Below are positions 60,757 through 64,000 of a DNA stretch of 64,000 nucleotides, piece after piece. The notes under the pieces were generated by a model. That model was not told the origin of the DNA. It saw only the letters and a list, made by a program, of their open reading frames with translations, and searched no databases. The translations under genes were made by a program, and so were the position numbers. Location of the stretch: positions 992,001 through 1,056,000 of the forward strand of contig JAEVLN010000019.1 in assembly GCA_018350325.1 (NCBI GenBank). The letters are read 5' to 3'. This DNA is from Globodera rostochiensis (lineage: Eukaryota; Nematoda; Chromadorea; Rhabditida; Heteroderidae). The first letter of the stretch is position 1, and every line of letters starts with the position of its first letter.

Positions 60757-63552
60757 ATGTCGGTGTTAGACAAAATTTTCAGCTGTCGCCTCAAAGGAAT
60801 AGAATTGAATATTTTTCGAGTATGGAAATGCTTATTAATATTGAGAACCAATTTTTTTTAGGGGAATATTGTGATGGCTGAAACGGATGCGATTGCAATT
60901 TTATGCGATCCAGAACTCAAGTTGAATGCTGGCGCCGGCAAAACAGTCAAAAACACGGGCGGACAAGACTTTATGGTTTGTTTAATGCTGTCTTTTTGGC
61001 TATTCTGTAAAAAGTTGTTGTTGACGGGTCGCTACGCGGCCCCTCACTATCAGTTTACACGTAGTATTTTTCATTTATTGGGGATAGCAAAATAATTAAT
61101 ATTTCTTGAAATTTGAACTGCTTTACTAGTAACTCGGCTCAGAATGTTTCTCAATCAAAAATGAATACCATTCGATTCTCACGACAGATGAGTAGATTGA
61201 ATATGAATTGTGACAAAACATTTTGATATTATTTAATTAAATTAGTTATTTTGACTAAAATTAAAGATTGTCCCCTATTGTTCAGAATTCTTTGCATGAG
61301 GAGAAACGAAAACAACGTGGTTCGCGGGTGATCTCAGTGCATGTCGCTAGTGGAATTCGCGCTGGTTACGTGTTGTTGGCTCCGGTTTGTGGCACGGATC
61401 GACATTCTCTTGACCAAATTTACATCGCAATAATGCAAAAAGCGTTCGATCTCAAAATCGAGAGTCTGTCGATGCCTCTTCTGGGATCTGGTTTGACAAA
61501 GGCTTTTATTTTCAATGTTATTTTTGTAACGACTTGAGGTGCCCTTCTCCCATCATTCAACGCGGCAGCAAATTTTATGTGGGATGGTCTGGGGCATTTC
61601 TCTTCATTTGGTCATTTGAAGGTTCAGTTTTAGCGCTTTTTAATTGCTTTAATTGTCTATTCAATTATTTTAAAGAAGATACAATTTGTTGACACTAACG
61701 ATTACCGCATGCGTTCCCTTCACAAATTCATCATCTCCAAAATACGTGCCCAATCACAGCTTCGGAATGGTTCGTCATCTTCAAGTAACTCCTCCGGCTC
61801 CGGTCAATCGGACAACCGTCAAATGACTTCATCAGCAAGCGAAAATGATCAGTCGTTTCGGGTTATTGGCTCCGGAACTTCTCAATCTCCCATTGAACTT
61901 TTCTGTTCTGGTGTGGCCAGACGCAACCGTAGTGAAACATTTTAATTTACAATATTTAGTTACAATTATGTTTGGGTTTAGGAATCTCAGTCACCGGCGT
62001 TTTGACTTCAAATGTACGCACGACAACATTTTCTAATCGACGAACGCGCAGTCATCGGGATCAAAGTCAATCGTCGCGGGTCTCAATCAACATTACACTT
62101 ACAAATGAGCATGGTAAGGATTAGCCTTTTTAAAAATAGCTGTGCCGATTAGATTTGTGGAATGTTATATTTCATAACAGAAACTGAACAGCCTTCGACC
62201 TCTAACGAGAACGACACATCATTGTCATCGAGCGATTCAGACGAGACTGATGAGGACAGCGATGTTGGAGTCGGTGATGAGGATGTTGAAATGGCCACCA
62301 GCAACGAAACCGACCATAGCGAAGTTATGGCCAGCGATGATTCATCGGAGGTTGGTGGGGGACTCCAGTAAACCGATTGAGTTTGATTAACTAAAACATT
62401 TTAAGTCTGATGAGAGTAGCGATGCGATGGGTTCGGACTCCGATGTCGAAGAACAATCTGACAGTGACTCGGACGATAGGAAAAGCGCATTGTCCAAAGA
62501 GCAGGAGTCGCAATTTTGGACAGTCGTTTCCATCGGTCAATTAAACAACGGCGTGGTCTCCCAAGGGTCGGTGCTTCGGGCCAAGTCGAGCGCTTCTCAG
62601 GGAAAGCGGTCTCTGCCATCGCAGAAAAACAATCAGTCGTCGTCTTCCTCTTCAATGCGCCATCCCAACATGTGCCTGGACGACTCCACAATGCCCTGCT
62701 CCATTTGTTTGAGCGATATGCGCGAGGACAGCGACGATGTGGTTGTTCAGCTCTCTCTTTGTTCACATCTTTACCACAAGGAATGCATTAAGGTATTTAA
62801 AGGCTTAGATTATTTAGTCGTATGACGAAAACAAATTCAGTCCGCTTTCGCCGTGAAGCGCCAATGTCCGTTGTGCATGCTTTGGTATGGCGAATGCATC
62901 GGTTACCAACCGTCCAATGGTACTTTGGATTTTAAGCCTTATTTGAGCGCTATTCTCCCAACCATTAAGCCACAATGACGGTCAAGCAAATACCGGGCAG
63001 CGTTCCCGGGCACAGAGACGCAAAGGGATTTCACGAAATAACTTACCACGTGCCTGCTGGCATTCAGATTGTAGGCATTTTGCTTTTTGTCCAATGTATT
63101 CCCTAAACGGTCCAAATTTCGTTTCCAAATTTCAGGAAGGGCACATTCGTCCCGGACAACCTTACGGCTCAACGACTCGGTTTGCATATCTGCCGAACAA
63201 CGCAGCGGGCACCCACGTGCTCAAATTGCTTAAATTGGCCTTCAATCGTCGACTGATTTTCACAATTGGCGATTCGGTGACGACGGGGCGCAAAAATATG
63301 CCGGTGTGGAACAACATCCATCACAAGACGAACAAGAAGGGTGGCGCGCAAAAGTATTGCTTACCTTCGTTAAAAGGGGTCCTCCGGCCCTCAATTTTGC
63401 TGCTTTTTTCGGAATGATTAGAAATCGAAAGTTGCTTTAACAATAATATGCTTTTTGTTTCTTTAAGCTTTGGTTACCCGGACCCGGGTTATCTGGACCG
63501 TGTGAAGGAGGAACTTTCGATGGTCGGAGTCCGCAGTGAACATTTGAACTAA
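60757..63552 (+). CDS. Macro domain - RING - Deltex C-terminal (DTC) E3 ligase fusion
   Basis: Deltex proteins are RING E3 ubiquitin ligases whose DTC domain binds NAD+/ADP-ribose and can ADP-ribosylate ubiquitin or ubiquitylate ADP-ribosylated targets. Twelve exons join in phase to 623 aa. The N-terminal macro-like domain (about residues 20-200) has GNIVMAETDAIAI, VISVHVASGIRAGYVLLAPV, SLSMPLLGSG and NAAANFMWDGL. Its usual GDI aspartate is Asn and the NAAN loop is lost. An acidic Ser/Asp-rich linker follows. The RING lies near residue 430 (CSICLSDM, CSHLYHKEC, CPLC). The DTC reads YHVPAGIQIEGHIRPGQPYG, STTRFAYLPNNAAGTHVLKL, RRLIFTIGDSVTTGRKN and WNNIHHKTNKKGGAQNFGYP, then DPGYLDRVKEEL. The stop is at 63550-63552; AATAAA at 63716. 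In mammals the two activities are split between PARP9 and DTX3L. Confidence 0.88.
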
Positions 63553-64000
63553 GCTTTCTGATGCGCATAAAAGGTTATGTATGCTTTAGTCCTATTGTAC
63601 TCGAAAATGTTTGTGTATCTTTTCAGACGTATTATTCTACTAAGCCTTTACTTGTCAAAAACTCACATGCCTCCTGTTTTGCACTTGGATAAATTATTCC
63701 TTCATCAGTCATTCAAATAAAGTTTCAATATTTTAAGAGGTGTTTTTCGGGTTTGGTGGTGGTGACGTCACTCCTATCTAATATGTAGCACCAGAGAATG
63801 AATTATTCCGATGTAGGATTTATTCTTTTATGTTTGTTCACATTGAATTAGCATCTGCAGTTATTATTCTGGACAGTCCGTTTGTGTGTTGGAGCTTATG
63901 TTTTGGCATTCAGTCCTAATTTCGCTTTTAACAAAAACAACGATTCGAGGGGGGGGGGGATTAAATGTGTGAAGAAGGCAAATGAACGAAGGGTTAAATG
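63553..64000. other. 3' region of the macro-Deltex gene and downstream sequence
   Basis: Contains the AATAAA at 63716-63721 and A/T-rich sequence, then a poly-G run (63950-63958). No further gene is visible before the window edge. Confidence 0.6.
63716..63721 (+). terminator. Polyadenylation signal of the macro-Deltex gene
   Basis: A canonical AATAAA lies 164 nt after the stop codon on the same strand, followed by a T/G-rich stretch (GTGTTTTTCGGGTTTGGTGG) typical of a downstream element. Confidence 0.6.

Overview
The window looks like nuclear DNA of a nematode, most likely a plant-parasitic cyst nematode (Globodera/Heterodera group). The evidence is a complete major sperm protein gene, a DAF-12-type nuclear receptor, an SRX-like chemoreceptor, a nematode-type astacin (NAS) gene, many very short introns (about 45-70 nt, ending in TTTNAG or TTTCAG), splice acceptors placed just before several start codons (as expected for spliced-leader trans-splicing), and several probable GC-AG introns. 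The genus is inference from protein and intron style; no sequence search was run. All exon joins are my own, by reading-frame and splice-site logic and family knowledge.

Left part (1-26.4 kb): a small unknown gene and SMC1 cohesin run on the minus strand. HYLS1 (centriole/cilium), a MEA1-family gene and the splicing factor PRPF3 run on the plus strand. PRPF3 carries a decayed Merlin-like transposon in its first intron. Four minus-strand genes follow in head-to-tail order: XPO4 (exportin-4), MRPL24 (mitoribosome), OSGEPL1 (mitochondrial tRNA t6A modification) and a secreted astacin protease. MRPL24 and OSGEPL1 are only about 150 nt apart, which suggests an operon.

Middle (26.4-43 kb): a 5.8-kb gene-poor stretch with inverted repeats, a foldback-like element and many poly-G/poly-C tracts. 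Then come a large glutamine-rich DAF-12/NHR-8/NHR-48-type nuclear receptor, a seven-transmembrane chemoreceptor, a cytochrome b5 with a 9-nt micro-exon, an LC8-type dynein light chain and a tRNA-like gene.

Right part (43-64 kb): TBC1D16 (Rab GAP) is on plus. A compact minus-strand chain follows: neutral sphingomyelinase, MRPL22, CCDC12. Next is a divergent pair sharing one 281-bp promoter: a major sperm protein (plus) and a 74-residue protein built on a repeated SAYM motif (minus). After that come cytosolic aspartyl-tRNA synthetase, a small secreted eight-cysteine protein, NOP56 (snoRNP core) and a gene that fuses a macro domain to a RING-Deltex C-terminal E3 ligase.

The most interesting items are the macro-Deltex fusion (an ADP-ribose-type module and an ADP-ribose/ubiquitin ligase in one chain), the MSP/SAYM divergent sperm-type promoter, the secreted cysteine-rich gene, and the operon-like chains.
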